Below are positions 1 to 8,945 of a stretch of 35,238 nt of DNA, one piece after another. Source of the stretch: Halobacteriales archaeon QS_1_68_20 (GTDB lineage Archaea; Halobacteriota; Halobacteria; Halobacteriales; PXRE01); NCBI GenBank assembly GCA_003021085.1, contig PXRE01000003.1, positions 1 to 35,238 on the forward strand, given 5' to 3'. The notes under the pieces are model-generated. The model was given only the letters and a program-made list of their open reading frames with translations, had not been told where the DNA came from and did no database searches. How positions within the stretch are numbered: the stretch's first letter is position 1; each line of letters opens with the position of its first letter. The translations under genes and the position numbers were made by a program.

Positions 1-839
<839 letters not shown>

Positions 840-1004
840 GGGTTCCCTGGAGAATCCAGGGAGGTCTGGCGGAAGGTCCACGTTCGATAGCACTCGACCG
901 ACCGAGTGTCACCGAACTACCAGGGCTAACATCAGATCCCATCTATACGGCGGACCGCAGGGGTAGGATCCTCATTTCCTTCGGACTCTTTGGTAGACCA
1001 GTGA
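840..1004 (-). other. 16S rRNA leader with 5' half of the processing stem
   Basis: This is the transcribed leader between the nearest promoter and the 16S 5' end. It contains a short local hairpin (CCCTGGA-GAA-TCCAGGG, about 845-861) directly in front of the mature end. By analogy with other haloarchaeal rRNA operons it should also hold the 5' strand of the long 16S processing helix cut at a bulge-helix-bulge. The partner strand would lie beyond the window, so the pairing cannot be confirmed here. Confidence 0.6.
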
Positions 1005-1030
1005 AGGGCTTAAACCCTTCGAAAGGCCTT
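1005..1030 (-). promoter_or_regulatory. rRNA operon promoter, proximal copy
   Basis: On the minus strand this reads TTTCGAAGGGTTTAAGCCCT. The TTCGAAGG upstream box followed by the TTTAAG TATA-like box is the arrangement of haloarchaeal rRNA promoters, and two similar elements follow further upstream. Confidence 0.7.
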
Positions 1031-1104
1031 CGAGCCCATGCGACGACGAACCGGGGCAACCGGCCCGTCGGTCACGTCTTCGCGCAACCTTTCGTACTCC
1101 CCCT

Positions 1105-1130
1105 GTATACTTAAGGGCAACGGATTCGGG
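1105..1130 (-). promoter_or_regulatory. rRNA operon promoter, middle copy
   Basis: On the minus strand a CCGAATCCG box is followed by CCCTTAAGTATAC. It has the spacing and the TTAAG core of the other two rRNA promoters in this leader. Confidence 0.65.
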
Positions 1131-1209
1131 TCGACGCCGGCTTTCGATTCCGGCGGACCCGGGTTGCCCCGTCGGGGGGAGCACGTCGCGCATTTTGGAC
1201 GAGGACGGT

Positions 1210-1236
1210 GATACACTTAACACCGTCGAACTGATC
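1210..1236 (-). promoter_or_regulatory. rRNA operon promoter, distal copy
   Basis: The minus strand reads TTCGACGGTGTTAAGTGTAT, very close to the well-known halobacterial rRNA promoter core (TTCGACGGTG followed by an AT-rich TATA box). The three promoters together suggest strong, multi-start rRNA transcription. The DNA from 1237 to 1481 shows no gene I can support. Confidence 0.75.
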
Positions 1237-1481
1237 CGGCTTCGGACACCATTGCCGTGGGGCGATTTCACACGAAACTCGGCGGGTAATCGCACCGCTG
1301 GTGGCGGTGCTACGGGGAGACAGTGTCGCGCGGATGGAGGCCGGTCGGTCATCCCACGCTCGTACGTCCGGTCCCGCCGGATGAGGTCCGCGCGGCCGAC
1401 CGTTCAGTCGGCACGCGGAAAAGTCCCTCGCCGGCCGCGCGCACGCGAAATAATATCATCTAACGCCGGTACCGTAGCCGC

Positions 1482-1790
1482 TCACTCGTCGAGGTGTTCG
1501 ATGCCTTGCTTCGATACGTTCGCCTCGGTGATCTCGCTGGGCATCCAGTCGGGTTTGTCCGACGGCGCGGACTCTTTCCAGGCCCACCCCTCGTAGATGT
1601 GGACCTTGTCGGTCCCCTTCTCGCGCAGGCGGAGCTCCGTACGGTCTGCGTCGCTCTCGCTGGGCGCCGGATCGAGACGTCGTGCCGCCTTCAGTGCGGC
1701 CTGCCGGGGCGTGTTACCCGAGAACGTACTGGTCTCGTTGCCGTCCGATTCACGAAGCGCGAAGTTCCGCTTACCATCTTCACGTACCAT
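1482..1790 (-). CDS. Non-histone chromosomal protein MC1
   Basis: The 102-residue product matches the archaeal MC1 family: KRNFALRESDGNE near the start, the conserved PRQAALKAARRL segment, then RLREKGTDKVHIYEGWAW. MC1 is a monomeric DNA-bending protein that coats and kinks DNA and helps compact the nucleoid. Relative to methanogen MC1 there is an acidic insertion (APSESDADR) before the last strands and an acidic tail of about 35 residues, as is common in haloarchaea. I chose the ATG at 1790 because GGAGG lies 8-12 nt upstream and family homology begins just after it. An in-frame ATG at 1805 lies about 27 nt from the TATA box, so a leaderless start there, adding five residues, is a real alternative. 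The gene stands alone, upstream of the rRNA operon. Confidence 0.88.
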   Translation of the reverse strand: MVREDGKRNFALRESDGNETSTFSGNTPRQAALKAARRLDPAPSESDADRTELRLREKGTDKVHIYEGWAWKESAPSDKPDWMPSEITEANVSKQGIEHLDE

Positions 1791-1826
1791 GGTTTTCCCC
1801 TCCATGGGAATCCAGCACATGCCCCG

Positions 1827-1838
1827 TAATAAATATAT
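1827..1838 (-). promoter_or_regulatory. TATA box of the MC1 gene
   Basis: The minus strand reads ATATATTTATTA, an AT-rich island in GC-rich DNA. Its centre predicts transcription starting near 1806, close to the two possible start codons at 1805 and 1790. Confidence 0.6.
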
Positions 1839-2027
1839 CCCCGTTTTGACCCCAAGTTACCACAAGATACTTGCCCCTTCATTACACCTGGCCGTGGATT
1901 CCGGCGATTTTCCGGGTAAATCGGGGGTCGAAGCCGGCCGGGGCGCTCGCGCGCACCGTCGGCGCCGTCGAGCGACGAGACAAACACTTAAGTTCGTCCC
2001 TGGGTTCACGGACGACTAGGCACCGCG

Positions 2028-2225
2028 ATGGTTCGGAAAAAGAAGCTCAGTCCGAGTGGCGCGAAAGACGAGGACGGCGAGTACCACAACGTGCACGTCA
2101 ACCTCCACGAAGACGAGCTCGCCGTCGCCGGGATGGAGATCGGCGACCAGGTCTTCGTCCGGGTCCGGGAAGGAAAGATCATCATCCAGAAGGCCGATCA
2201 GGACGAAGTCGAGCACGAATTCTAG
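2028..2225 (+). CDS. Small AbrB/MazE/SpoVT-like protein
   Basis: The 65-residue product has a basic N-terminus (MVRKKK), then a segment beginning VHVNLHEDELAVAGMEIGDQ and continuing VFVRVREGKIIIQKA. The alternation of strands and the GMEIGDQVFVRV core are those of the swapped-hairpin AbrB fold, found in small DNA-binding transition regulators and antitoxins. No toxin gene is adjacent, so a chromosomal regulator is more likely than an antitoxin. A TATA-like ACACTTAAG lies about 40 nt upstream. pyrD starts only 48 nt downstream but has its own TATA box. The assignment to the fold is good; the targets are unknown. Confidence 0.8.
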   Translation: MVRKKKLSPSGAKDEDGEYHNVHVNLHEDELAVAGMEIGDQVFVRVREGKIIIQKADQDEVEHEF

Positions 2226-2273
2226 GCCCGCCGCCCCTCGGGATTTAACACAGTTGCCCGCACGGCCAGACGT

Positions 2274-3377
2274 ATGAACGGCTACGACCTCCTGAAGCCG
2301 CTGCTGTTCCGGCTTCCCGCCGAGACCGCACACGGGCTCGTCGGGCGACTACTGGGCGTCCCACAGGCGACGCCGCTATCGGCCCTGCTAGAACGGCGGT
2401 ACGTCGTCGACGACGACCGCCTCGCCGTCGACGCCTTCGGGCAGTCGTTCCCCAACCCCGTAGGCGTGGGTGCCGGCTTCGACAAGAACGCCCAGGTCCC
2501 CGCGGCGCTGGCCGCCCTCGGCTTCGGTCACGTCGAGGTCGGCGCGGTCACGGCGGAACGCCAGGCCGGCAACCCCCGACCCCGCCTCTTCCGACTCCGC
2601 GAGGACGACGCCCTGATCAACCGGATGGGGTTCAACAACCACGGCGCCGACGCCGTCGGGGACCGGCTCACGCCCGACCGCCTGCCGTCGGTTCCGGTCG
2701 GCGTCAACGTCGGCAAGTCCAAGTCCGCGCCCCTGGAGTCCGCCGAGGAAGATTACCTGTACACCTACGAACGCGTGTCCGCGAGCGGGCACGCGCGCGA
2801 CGCAGACCCGGACGGGGCGGGCAGACAGTCAGGCGGCGGAGACTACTTCGTCGTCAACGTCTCCAGTCCGAACACCCCCGGCCTCCGGGAACTCCAGCAC
2901 CGCGAGCACCTCGAACGCATCTTCGGGACGCTGGTCGACGCAGGCGCCGACCCGCTGCTGGTGAAACTGTCGCCCGACCTCGCGGACCCGGCTGCCGAGG
3001 AGGCGCTGGCGGTCGCGGAGGACCTCGGTCTGGACGGCGTCATCGCCACCAACACCACGACCAGGCGCGAGGGCCTGGAGAGTCCCCACCGCGCCGAGGA
3101 GGGGGGCCTCTCGGGCCGGCCGCTTGCCGACCGCGCGACCGAGCAGGTCCGGTTCGTCGCCGAGCGGACGGACCTCCCGGTCGTCGGCGTCGGCGGCGTG
3201 TTCACCGCCGAGGACGCCTACCGGAAGATTCGCGCGGGCGCGTCGCTGGTCCAGTTGTACACCGGCCTGGTCTACCGCGGCCCGTCCATCGCTCGCGAGA
3301 TCAACCGCGGCCTCCTCTCGTTGCTGGAGCGCGACGGCTTCGACGACGTCAGCGAGGCCGTCGGCGCTGACCTCTGA
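2274..3377 (+). CDS. pyrD: Dihydroorotate dehydrogenase (quinone), class 2
   Basis: PyrD oxidises dihydroorotate to orotate in pyrimidine synthesis and passes electrons through FMN to the membrane quinone pool. The 367-residue protein has the class 2 layout: a short N-terminal membrane-associating helix (about residues 1-40), then a TIM barrel with NPVGVGAGFDKN, INRMGFNNHGAD, VGVNVGKSK, the catalytic-loop segment VNVSSPNTPGLRELQ with serine as base, LLVKLSPD, IATNTTTRREG, and the FMN-phosphate motifs GVGGVFTAEDA and LYTGLVYRGP. An acidic, glycine-rich insertion of about 20 residues (roughly 165-187) sits just before the catalytic loop and explains the extra length. A TATA-like GATTTAAC is centred 28 nt upstream of the ATG, so the mRNA is probably leaderless. 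Confidence 0.96.
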   Translation: MNGYDLLKPLLFRLPAETAHGLVGRLLGVPQATPLSALLERRYVVDDDRLAVDAFGQSFPNPVGVGAGFDKNAQVPAALAALGFGHVEVGAVTAERQAGNPRPRLFRLREDDALINRMGFNNHGADAVGDRLTPDRLPSVPVGVNVGKSKSAPLESAEEDYLYTYERVSASGHARDADPDGAGRQSGGGDYFVVNVSSPNTPGLRELQHREHLERIFGTLVDAGADPLLVKLSPDLADPAAEEALAVAEDLGLDGVIATNTTTRREGLESPHRAEEGGLSGRPLADRATEQVRFVAERTDLPVVGVGGVFTAEDAYRKIRAGASLVQLYTGLVYRGPSIAREINRGLLSLLERDGFDDVSEAVGADL

Positions 3378-3438
3378 GGTCGGGCGAACCCTTTTGCGGC
3401 CGATGGCCAACCTCTAGGTATGGTTCGGGGGAACTACG

Positions 3439-4215
3439 GTGACGAGGGGGGGACGGGAGGAGCCGGACGACGAACGAACGAGACCACGATCCGACGGAAC
3501 CACGGACGACCGCCGGACCGGACCGGACGTCGACGCACAGAACTGCCTGGGGACGGCGGCCTGTGGACTGTTCGCCAGGGGTGTCGCGTTCGGCGTCCTC
3601 GCGTACCTGGTCGGGTACGCCCTGGTGTTCGGCATCTCGCTCGTCGAGCGGTCCGGTGCCGACGGGAACGCCCTGACGATGGCCGGATGGCTGTTTTACA
3701 ACGCCCACTTCGTCGGCGTCGAGATTCCGCTCACCGGCGAGTCGGTGAACGTCCTCGCGGCGGCCGGCGACGAGAACTCGCTGACGGTCCCACCGGTCGT
3801 CTACTACCTCGTGCCGCCGGCAGCGCTGACGCTGGCGGGCTACGGGGCGGCCCGGACCGTCCGGACGACCAGCAGGGCCGTCACCGCAGTCGCGGGCGCG
3901 GGCATCGCCGCCGGGTACCTCCCGCTGGCCGTCGCCGGGGCGTTCATGTTCACGTTCGACCTGCCGCAGTTCGGGATGGCCCTGCGGCCGGACCTGACCG
4001 CGAGCGTCCTGCTGGCCGGCATCGTCTACCCGGTCGCGTTCGGCGCCGCGGCCGGGGTCGCCACGGGGTCCGACGACCCGGACGGCCGGTCGGCTCACGG
4101 GGCGACGACCGCCCGGCAGTCCGACCGGTACGACCCCCGCTGTGGGAACTGTGAGCAGCGAGTCGCCAGCGACGACCGGTTCTGCCGGCGCTGTGGCGTC
4201 GACCTCGCCGAGTGA
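3439..4215 (+). CDS. Four-helix membrane protein with C-terminal zinc ribbon
   Basis: The 258-residue product has a charged N-terminus of about 42 residues, four hydrophobic segments (near 45-70, 113-135, 141-166 and 178-202) and a C-terminal CxxC-x10-CxxC zinc ribbon (CGNC then CRRC, about 233-250). The function is unknown; such ribbons in haloarchaeal membrane proteins probably face the cytoplasm. I chose the GTG at 3439 because the resulting MTRGGRE aligns with the MSRRGVE start of the paralogue immediately downstream and an in-frame stop lies just upstream at 3415. An ATG at 3420 is out of frame with the conserved protein. The gene and the next one are tandem paralogues sharing WLFYxxHFV and YYLVP motifs. 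Confidence 0.75.
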   Translation: MTRGGREEPDDERTRPRSDGTTDDRRTGPDVDAQNCLGTAACGLFARGVAFGVLAYLVGYALVFGISLVERSGADGNALTMAGWLFYNAHFVGVEIPLTGESVNVLAAAGDENSLTVPPVVYYLVPPAALTLAGYGAARTVRTTSRAVTAVAGAGIAAGYLPLAVAGAFMFTFDLPQFGMALRPDLTASVLLAGIVYPVAFGAAAGVATGSDDPDGRSAHGATTARQSDRYDPRCGNCEQRVASDDRFCRRCGVDLAE

Positions 4216-4295
4216 CGCCGGCCCCGCGGATCCGCAGTTGTGGCCTGGGGGCCACGGCAGGTAGGTTTTAGTGGCCCGTCGGACAGGTTGTACCC

Positions 4296-6185
4296 ATGTC
4301 ACGTCGAGGGGTAGAGACGACGGGGGACCGTGCGGGAGCCGACGAGGACAGCGCCGACGACCAGGACGGGCCGGGTGAGGACCGGTCGCCGGTGGACGAC
4401 CTCCGGCCGAAGGCGGGGGCGGTCGGCGGTGCCGCGGCCTACGTGGCCGGGTACGCAGTCGTCGTCCTGCTGGTGACCGTCGACGACCTCCCCCTGTTGG
4501 GCGGGACGGCCGACTGGCTGACCGCTGGCTGGCTGTTCTACGGCGGGCACTTCGTCGACGTGGCCGCCGGCGAGCAGTCGGTCAACGTCGTCTCCGAACT
4601 GTCGGCCGCGGGGGCGGACACGACGGTTCCCGCCGCGGCGTACTACCTCGTCCCGGCCCTGGTGCTCCTGGGAGCCGGGTACGCAGTCGCCCGAACGGCC
4701 ACGGAAGCGGTCGACCCACGGGCGGCCGCGCTCGGCGGCGCGAGCGTCGTCCTCGGGTACCTGCCCCTGGCACTCGCCGGGACGTTCGCTTTCGAGGCCA
4801 CCGCTGGCGACCTGACGGCCTCCCCCGCGCTGGTGACGGGCCTGGCCCTCGCCGGCCTCGCGTACCCGCTGGTCGGCGGGGCGGTGGGCGGGATCCTGCA
4901 CCACGTCACCGCCGGGTCGGACGCGGGGTCGCCGAGAACCGCGCCCGGCGGCCCGGAACCGACGGCCGGCCGGTCCGCCGAGCGAGGAGCGCGACCACCA
5001 CAAGGGCCCGCCGAGGCCCCACCCGCGGGGACTGGCCAGCAACCGGGCGCCGCTCCGCCGCAGGGACAGCCACCGGCCGAGGGGCCCCCCGTCGACGGCC
5101 AGCCTGCTCCGGGGAACAAGCCGCCGGCCCAGGGACAACCGACGGGCCAGGGGCAACCCCCAGCCCAGGGGCAACCACCCGCTTCCGATCAGCCCTCGGC
5201 CCAAGGGCAATCGCCCGCACCCGAACAACCGCCGGCCGAGGGACAGCCGCCGGGGCAGGGACAGCCGCCGAGCCAGGGCCAACAGCCCGGAAGTCCCGGC
5301 CACCCGCAGGGGCCGAACGACCACCCACACGGGCAACCATCCCAGGGCGGACAACCACCCCAGGGCGGACAGCCCACAGGTGGCGGGCAGCCCCAGAGCG
5401 GACCGCCAGCCAACCACCCACGGGAAGGGCAATCGCCGCCGCAACCGCCGGCAGGTGGACACCCGTCCGGTGGGCAACCGCCGGAACGGCCACCGGGCGA
5501 GCAACCCCCCGGGCAACCACCGGCAGAGCAACCGCCCGGACAGCCGCCGACGGATCAACCGACCGGCCAGCCGCCAGCGAACCAGCCGCCCGCAGAACGC
5601 CCACCTGCGGAGCGACCTGCCGACCAGCCGCCAGCGGACCACGCGCCAGGGGAGCAACCGCCGGCGGAGCAGCCACCGGAGAGCGACCGGTCGCCCGCCC
5701 GACCGGCGGACGACCAGCCGGCCGAGGGTCCGGCGACCGACGAACCGGCGGCGGGACAGTCAGCCGACGAGCCGCCGGAGACCGACGAGCCGCCGGAACC
5801 CTCCCAGGGCGATCCGGGCGAGGTCGAACCCGAGGACGGTCCGGCGACCGACGACGCCGGGGACGGGACCGCGGAACCGCCGGCGGAGGCGCCGTCGGGT
5901 GAAGAGTCGTCGCCCGAGGAGACGTCGGCAGTGCGGTCGACCGGGGAGCCGCCGGCCGGACAAGAGCAGGCGTCGACTGGCGGAGAGTCAAACCAGCCGC
6001 CGGCGGAGAATCAGTCGCAACCGCAGGCCGGGACACCGCCCGCCGAATCGCCGGCGGCAGAATCCGGGCAATCGACCGGACGAGCGGATCACGGCGAGCC
6101 ACGGGTCTGCCCCGCCTGCGGTGCGGAAGCGAAGCCCGTCGACCGGTTCTGTCGCAGTTGCGGGGCCGACCTGCCCGAGCGGTAA
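4296..6185 (+). CDS. Four-helix membrane protein with long P/Q/G-rich linker and zinc ribbon
   Basis: This 629-residue protein is a paralogue of its upstream neighbour. The first 205 residues share the four membrane segments and the motifs GWLFYGGHFVDV and YYLVPALVLLGAGYAVART. The C-terminal zinc ribbon (CPAC ... CRSC, about 605-623) is also shared. Between them lie about 360 residues made mainly of P, Q, G, E and A in degenerate PPAEGQ/PPGQGQ-type repeats, which must be disordered. The second half of the linker shifts from QG-rich to strongly acidic. The function is unknown. A plausible reading is a membrane anchor that holds a zinc ribbon on a long flexible tether. A TATA-like GGTTTTAG centred about 27 nt upstream indicates a leaderless transcript separate from the first paralogue. 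Confidence 0.78.
   Translation: MSRRGVETTGDRAGADEDSADDQDGPGEDRSPVDDLRPKAGAVGGAAAYVAGYAVVVLLVTVDDLPLLGGTADWLTAGWLFYGGHFVDVAAGEQSVNVVSELSAAGADTTVPAAAYYLVPALVLLGAGYAVARTATEAVDPRAAALGGASVVLGYLPLALAGTFAFEATAGDLTASPALVTGLALAGLAYPLVGGAVGGILHHVTAGSDAGSPRTAPGGPEPTAGRSAERGARPPQGPAEAPPAGTGQQPGAAPPQGQPPAEGPPVDGQPAPGNKPPAQGQPTGQGQPPAQGQPPASDQPSAQGQSPAPEQPPAEGQPPGQGQPPSQGQQPGSPGHPQGPNDHPHGQPSQGGQPPQGGQPTGGGQPQSGPPANHPREGQSPPQPPAGGHPSGGQPPERPPGEQPPGQPPAEQPPGQPPTDQPTGQPPANQPPAERPPAERPADQPPADHAPGEQPPAEQPPESDRSPARPADDQPAEGPATDEPAAGQSADEPPETDEPPEPSQGDPGEVEPEDGPATDDAGDGTAEPPAEAPSGEESSPEETSAVRSTGEPPAGQEQASTGGESNQPPAENQSQPQAGTPPAESPAAESGQSTGRADHGEPRVCPACGAEAKPVDRFCRSCGADLPER
5000..6090 (+). repeat. In-frame degenerate P/Q/G coding repeat
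   Basis: The linker is encoded by degenerate units around CAGCCGCCGG and CAAGGGCAACC. The spacing is irregular but the codon phase is kept throughout. It creates very long open frames on the opposite strand that have no protein character. Confidence 0.7.
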
Positions 6186-6737
6186 CTATCCGTCGCCGGC
6201 GATCACGTCGGCGACCGCCTGGCGGTCGAACAGTTCGCCCGAGAAGCGGTCGGGGTACAGGAGCGTGGCGAACCGCTCGATCAGGAACAGGTTGTGGATC
6301 GGCCCCTGGTAGATGGGGCCGCCGCGGTAGACGTCGCCGTTCTGGACCGCGGTCAGTTCGCTGGCGACCTCCTTCTCCCGCATGAACGCGAGGACGGTGT
6401 CCTCGAACTCCTGGCGGGTCTTGCGCTCTTGGCCACGGACGAACAGCACGTCGGGGTCGACCTCCAGCATCGTCTCGTAGTCGATCTTGCCGCGGTTGGA
6501 CTCGCTGAGGCCCTCGACGCCGGACCCGGCAAGCGCGTCGTCGACGCGCTCGGTCGGCCCGTCGCTCTCGATGGTCGCTCGCCCGTCGATCTTCTCGCTC
6601 CCGTTCACGGTGACGATGGGTAGCGTGAGCGTGGCGTCGCGGTAGTGGAACTCCGGCACCGAGACCATCTGACTCCCGTCGCCGTCCGACCGCCAGACGC
6701 CACCGCCCTGGTAGGCGACTTCGGCGTCGCCGGCCTC
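6186..6737 (-). pseudogene. Chimeric remnant: pilin-like core fused to a siderophore/cobalamin-type binding-protein C-terminus
   Basis: This frame continues the upstream pilin-like gene past its stop codon. The first part (YQGGGVWRSDGDGSQ, PEFHYRDATLTLPIV) looks like the middle of a haloarchaeal pilin-like DUF7289-type protein. From about 6545 the frame changes character to VDYETMLEVDPDV-like sequence (here KIDYETMLEVDPDVLFVRG), then NGDVYRGGPIYQGP and LFDRQAVADVIAGDG. These are the end of a periplasmic-type ABC binding protein for Fe-siderophores or cobalamin, with no lipobox or N-terminal lobe. No permease or ATPase gene is nearby. I infer that a deletion or recombination joined two gene fragments in frame. 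An internal ATG at 6668 could be mistaken for a 160-residue gene. Confidence 0.7.
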
Positions 6738-7097
6738 CTACACCACGGCATCAAGCGACTCGTTGGCGGGTTCCACGTCGCCGCCGCCGTGGTCGACCCA
6801 CTCGACGATCATCCGGCCGTCGTCCACGACTTCGCCCTCGACGTTGTCGTTGGCGACCGTGACGGTCCGGGTCCGGGAGCGACCTACCACCACCTGGGAC
6901 GCCTCCGCGTCGAACTGGGTCATCGACGGTTCGAGTTGCTGGGCGCGGACCGCGTCCTCGGTCTCGTTCAGCGCGACGGACCCGAACACCACGACCACGG
7001 CGGCCCCGGCGACGACGAGCCCGACCATCAGCGCGAACCCGAGTACCTCCGACTGGGCCCGCGTCCCGGCCCCATCAGGAGCGCGTGCGTCGCCCAT
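6738..7097 (-). pseudogene. Type IV pilin-like (DUF7289-type) gene, cut by a nonsense codon
   Basis: The first 119 codons encode an archaeal class III signal (short charged N-terminus, then RAQSEVLGFALMVGLVVAGA, the QSEVLGFAL motif and a hydrophobic helix), followed by MTQFDAEASQVVVG and ESLDAVV. A TAG at 6740-6738 then stops the frame. In my recollection of the family this position is tyrosine (VVYE), so a TAC-to-TAG change is the simplest explanation. The same frame goes on to encode the next conserved pilin-like segment. Intact relatives are surface or pilus-associated proteins processed by the prepilin peptidase PibD. Here the product would be a short stub. Confidence 0.65.
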
Positions 7098-7118
7098 GAT
7101 TGTACGATCTCCCGATTT

Positions 7119-8945
7119 CTACCGCAGGGCGTCCAGCCGGAACTCGAACGCCGCCACCGGCACCTCCAGGTCGTGTTCCACGAGCACCTCGGGGTGGACC
7201 TCGCCGACGACGCCGACGGACTCGCCGTCCATCACCACTTCGGCCGCGCGGCCGTCGATGAACGTCGGGTGCTCGGTCGGCGGCGTCTCCAGGTCGACGT
7301 CGAACGACCGGGCGAGCGCCTGCAGGTGGCCGCGGGCGTCCTCGTAGGACGCTTCCGTGCGAGCGAGCGCGCCCGCGACCGTCCGCCACTCGGCGAGGCC
7401 GGTGTTCTCGGACTCGTCGACCTCTGCCGCGAACCCGACCTCCGCGAGGTCCTGGGGGTACGCCCGGTGGGTGTTGTTCTCCAGGACCATCAGCAAGGAG
7501 GGCAGCGCCCACGTCCGGACGATGGCGTAGTCCTCGCTGTAGGGGTTCTTGATCGTCGCGGCCTCGCCGCCACCCACGACGGCCTCGCCCCGCGAAACTC
7601 GCATCCGGTCGTAGTTGTCGGCCTCACCGATGAGGTGGAAGTTCAGCATGTCCTCGAAGCCCTGGCCGACCAGTTGCAGGCGGACGGCCTCTTCGAGGCG
7701 GGAGCGCTGGTGGCGGCCGCCGACCGTCGAGATGTCCGGGGAGCGCGGTTCGAGGTCGTTGAAGCCGTACGCCCGGCCGACGTCGTCGATCACGTCCAGC
7801 GGGTGCAGGATGTCGACGCGGTACGGCGGGATCGTGGCCTCGTACGTGACTTCACCGTCGGACGAGTCCGACGAACCCCCGCTCGCGTCGCTCGCGGGGA
7901 CGTCGTCCCCGACCTCCGTCACCTCGGCGTCCAGGCCGGACCGCTCCAGCAGGTCGACGACCTCGTCGCGTTCGAGGTCGATGCCCAGCACCGTCTCGAC
8001 CCGGTCGTGGGGCACGGTCTTGGTCTTCGTCGAGAGGTCCGGCCGGGTGACGGTGACGCCCGGATCGACGCGGTCGCTGTCGGCGTAGATGCCCCGGTCG
8101 GGGTAGGACACCTCGACGTCCTCGATGCGGGCGCCGCGGGCGTCCAGCGCGTAGCAGACGACGTTGAGCATCTTGTCGACCGTCCACTGGTCGGTGCCGG
8201 TCATCTCGACGAACAGGTCCCGCGACTCCGTGGAGACCTCCGTGCGGCGCCCGTTGATCACCGGCGGGAACGAGAACAGGCCGATCTCGTCGTAGATGGC
8301 CGGCATCGAGTCGTAGTCCGCGACGATGTCGGCGTAGTCGTCGCCGGTGGGGTGGTCGGTCAGCACCTCGCCCGGGGTCATCTCCTCGTCGCTGTCCAGC
8401 GGGACGAACCGGTCGCCGTCGACGGGGATGCCGGTGTAGCGGACGGCCTTGCTCCCGGCTGTCTCGACGTCGCCCGACTCGTCGCCGGGTTCCAGCACCT
8501 CGCCTTTCATCATCGTCAGGTCGTGGATCCCGATGGCGCCCTTGACGCGGCCGCGGCCCATCGTGGCGTGGAGTTTCTCCTGCAACTGGATCAGCGAGTC
8601 CAGCGCGTCCTCGTCGAGGTTCACTGCGCGCGCGACCGCGCCCGTGACGTAGGGGCGCTGGGGCGGGACCTCCTCGACCTCGATGGTCCACTCGGCGTCG
8701 TTGGTGTCCGGGACGTAGACGCCGCGGTCGTCGCCGTACTGGTACCGAAGCGAGCGGGCGATGCCCTCGACAGAGAGGCGGTCCAGGCGGTCCGGGCCGA
8801 ACTCCAGTTCGAACTCGCCCTCGTCCGTCTCGCCCTCGAACTCCAGGCCGAGCGCGAACAGGTCGCTCTTGAGTCGGTCGTCGTCCTTGTCCTCGTGGCC
8901 GGTCAGTCGGCGCAGTTCGTCGGGGTCGACGGTCACCGTGGGCAT
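7119..8945 (-). CDS. pheT: Phenylalanyl-tRNA synthetase beta subunit
   Basis: PheT pairs with PheS as an alpha2-beta2 enzyme that charges tRNA-Phe, binds the tRNA and edits mischarged tyrosine. The 608-residue length and the archaeal/eukaryotic-type layout fit: VTVDPDELRRLTG at the start, LQEKLHATMGRGRVKGAIGI and the B3/4-type editing region (about 110-260, with FSFPPVINGRRT), a B5-like domain (about 290-380) that contains a serine/aspartate-rich haloarchaeal insertion near 355-370, then the catalytic-like core with HPLDVIDDVGRAYGFNDL and VRTWALPSLLMVLENN. The ATG overlaps the pheS stop codon by one base (TGATG), indicating one operon with translational coupling. Confidence 0.96.
   Translation of the reverse strand: MPTVTVDPDELRRLTGHEDKDDDRLKSDLFALGLEFEGETDEGEFELEFGPDRLDRLSVEGIARSLRYQYGDDRGVYVPDTNDAEWTIEVEEVPPQRPYVTGAVARAVNLDEDALDSLIQLQEKLHATMGRGRVKGAIGIHDLTMMKGEVLEPGDESGDVETAGSKAVRYTGIPVDGDRFVPLDSDEEMTPGEVLTDHPTGDDYADIVADYDSMPAIYDEIGLFSFPPVINGRRTEVSTESRDLFVEMTGTDQWTVDKMLNVVCYALDARGARIEDVEVSYPDRGIYADSDRVDPGVTVTRPDLSTKTKTVPHDRVETVLGIDLERDEVVDLLERSGLDAEVTEVGDDVPASDASGGSSDSSDGEVTYEATIPPYRVDILHPLDVIDDVGRAYGFNDLEPRSPDISTVGGRHQRSRLEEAVRLQLVGQGFEDMLNFHLIGEADNYDRMRVSRGEAVVGGGEAATIKNPYSEDYAIVRTWALPSLLMVLENNTHRAYPQDLAEVGFAAEVDESENTGLAEWRTVAGALARTEASYEDARGHLQALARSFDVDLETPPTEHPTFIDGRAAEVVMDGESVGVVGEVHPEVLVEHDLEVPVAAFEFRLDALR

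Noticed and set aside
3420..4154. ATG-started frame overlapping the first zinc-ribbon membrane protein
   Set aside because: A weak TATA-like element fits this ATG, but the frame is arginine-rich without helices, while the GTG frame at 3439 has membrane segments, a zinc ribbon and a clear paralogue.
4299..6102. Long minus-strand frames opposite the P/Q/G linker
   Set aside because: They are low-complexity products of the repeated codons and have no start region or domain.
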